NCBI GenBank assembly: GCA_003662515.1
Contig: QMYF01000058.1
Span: 1 to 5,131 of the forward strand
Direction of reading: 5' to 3'
Source of the DNA: Candidatus Hecatellales archaeon
GTDB lineage: Archaea; Thermoproteota; Bathyarchaeia; Hecatellales; Hecatellaceae
Length of the DNA stretch: 5,131 nt
The notes beneath the pieces were generated by a model. It was not told the DNA's origin. It saw only the letters and a list, made by a program, of their open reading frames with translations, and did not search any database. A program made the position numbers and the translations under genes. Below, piece after piece: positions 4,961 to 5,131 of the stretch (within the stretch, counting starts at the first letter, position 1; each line of letters opens with the position of its first letter).

Positions 4961-5131
4961 CAGCACCTAAAAAGGGGAGACTTTACGGGCAAGCTTACAT
5001 TAATTCTGGGGCCTCAGCACTCAAGATCTTCTTCATTGTCTGCTTGGCTGGGCTAGAGTCTTCATCGGCCCCTTCTATGTTTTAGCCTCGGTCTCGGATA
5101 AGTTTTTAGCCATTGGAGGGCTTCGGGTTTG
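4961..5131. other. Right-edge region with no assigned gene; short competing open frames
   Basis: No gene can be named here. On plus, the frame from 5004 stays open to the edge and encodes a hydrophobic stretch (for example GWARVFIGPFYVLASV), but it has no ATG, GTG or TTG and follows a TAA at 5001-5003. On minus, one frame (5130 to 5062) reads as a basic tail and another (5081 to 4995) as an acidic tail containing GADEDSSPAKQTMKKILSAE. They could be two parts of a frame-shifted remnant or mere chance. No RNA gene or repeat was recognised. Confidence 0.25.

Noticed and set aside
1..5131. CRISPR array, insertion sequence, toxin-antitoxin or defence island
   Set aside because: No regularly spaced repeats, transposase motifs, terminal inverted repeats or defence protein signatures were seen. 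The genes are ordinary transport, channel and radical SAM genes.

Overview
The window looks like chromosomal DNA from an archaeon, perhaps a Thermoproteota/Bathyarchaeia-like lineage; that lineage guess is an inference. The signs are TTG and GTG start codons, Shine-Dalgarno sites matching GGAGGTGA, TATA-like AT-rich boxes before the outer genes, heavy use of AGG/AGA arginine codons, and a cobalamin-type radical SAM family that I associate mainly with methanogens and related archaea. Five protein genes are well supported. They form two divergent transcription units around a short control region at about 2906-3060.

Leftward unit (minus strand, read from 2905 to 199): an ABC-2 exporter ATPase of the DrrA/CcmA type, its six-helix membrane partner (DrrB-like) starting on the base after the ATPase stop, and, 46 bp further on, a small MscS-type mechanosensitive channel with a TTG start. 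The first two should form one exporter of unknown cargo. The channel is probably co-transcribed and may protect the same membrane against turgor or membrane stress.

Rightward unit (plus strand, 3061 to 4938): a 531-residue radical SAM protein with an N-terminal B12-binding-like domain but no visible cobalamin-ligating DxHxxG motif, then a 79-residue protein with two membrane helices that resembles DUF2905. A hairpin with a T-run closes this unit and overlaps the stop codon of the small gene. The reaction of the radical SAM protein is unknown.

The edges (1-198 and 4961-5131) hold no gene I can name. The left edge is GC-rich, can form hairpins, and is open in two plus frames. The right edge has short competing open frames without usable starts.

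No defence locus, CRISPR array, insertion sequence, tRNA or rRNA was recognised. The most unusual signal not explained by the genes is strong enrichment of the hexamer AAGCCT: 24 copies on both strands in 5.1 kb, 17 of them on the plus strand whatever the gene direction.
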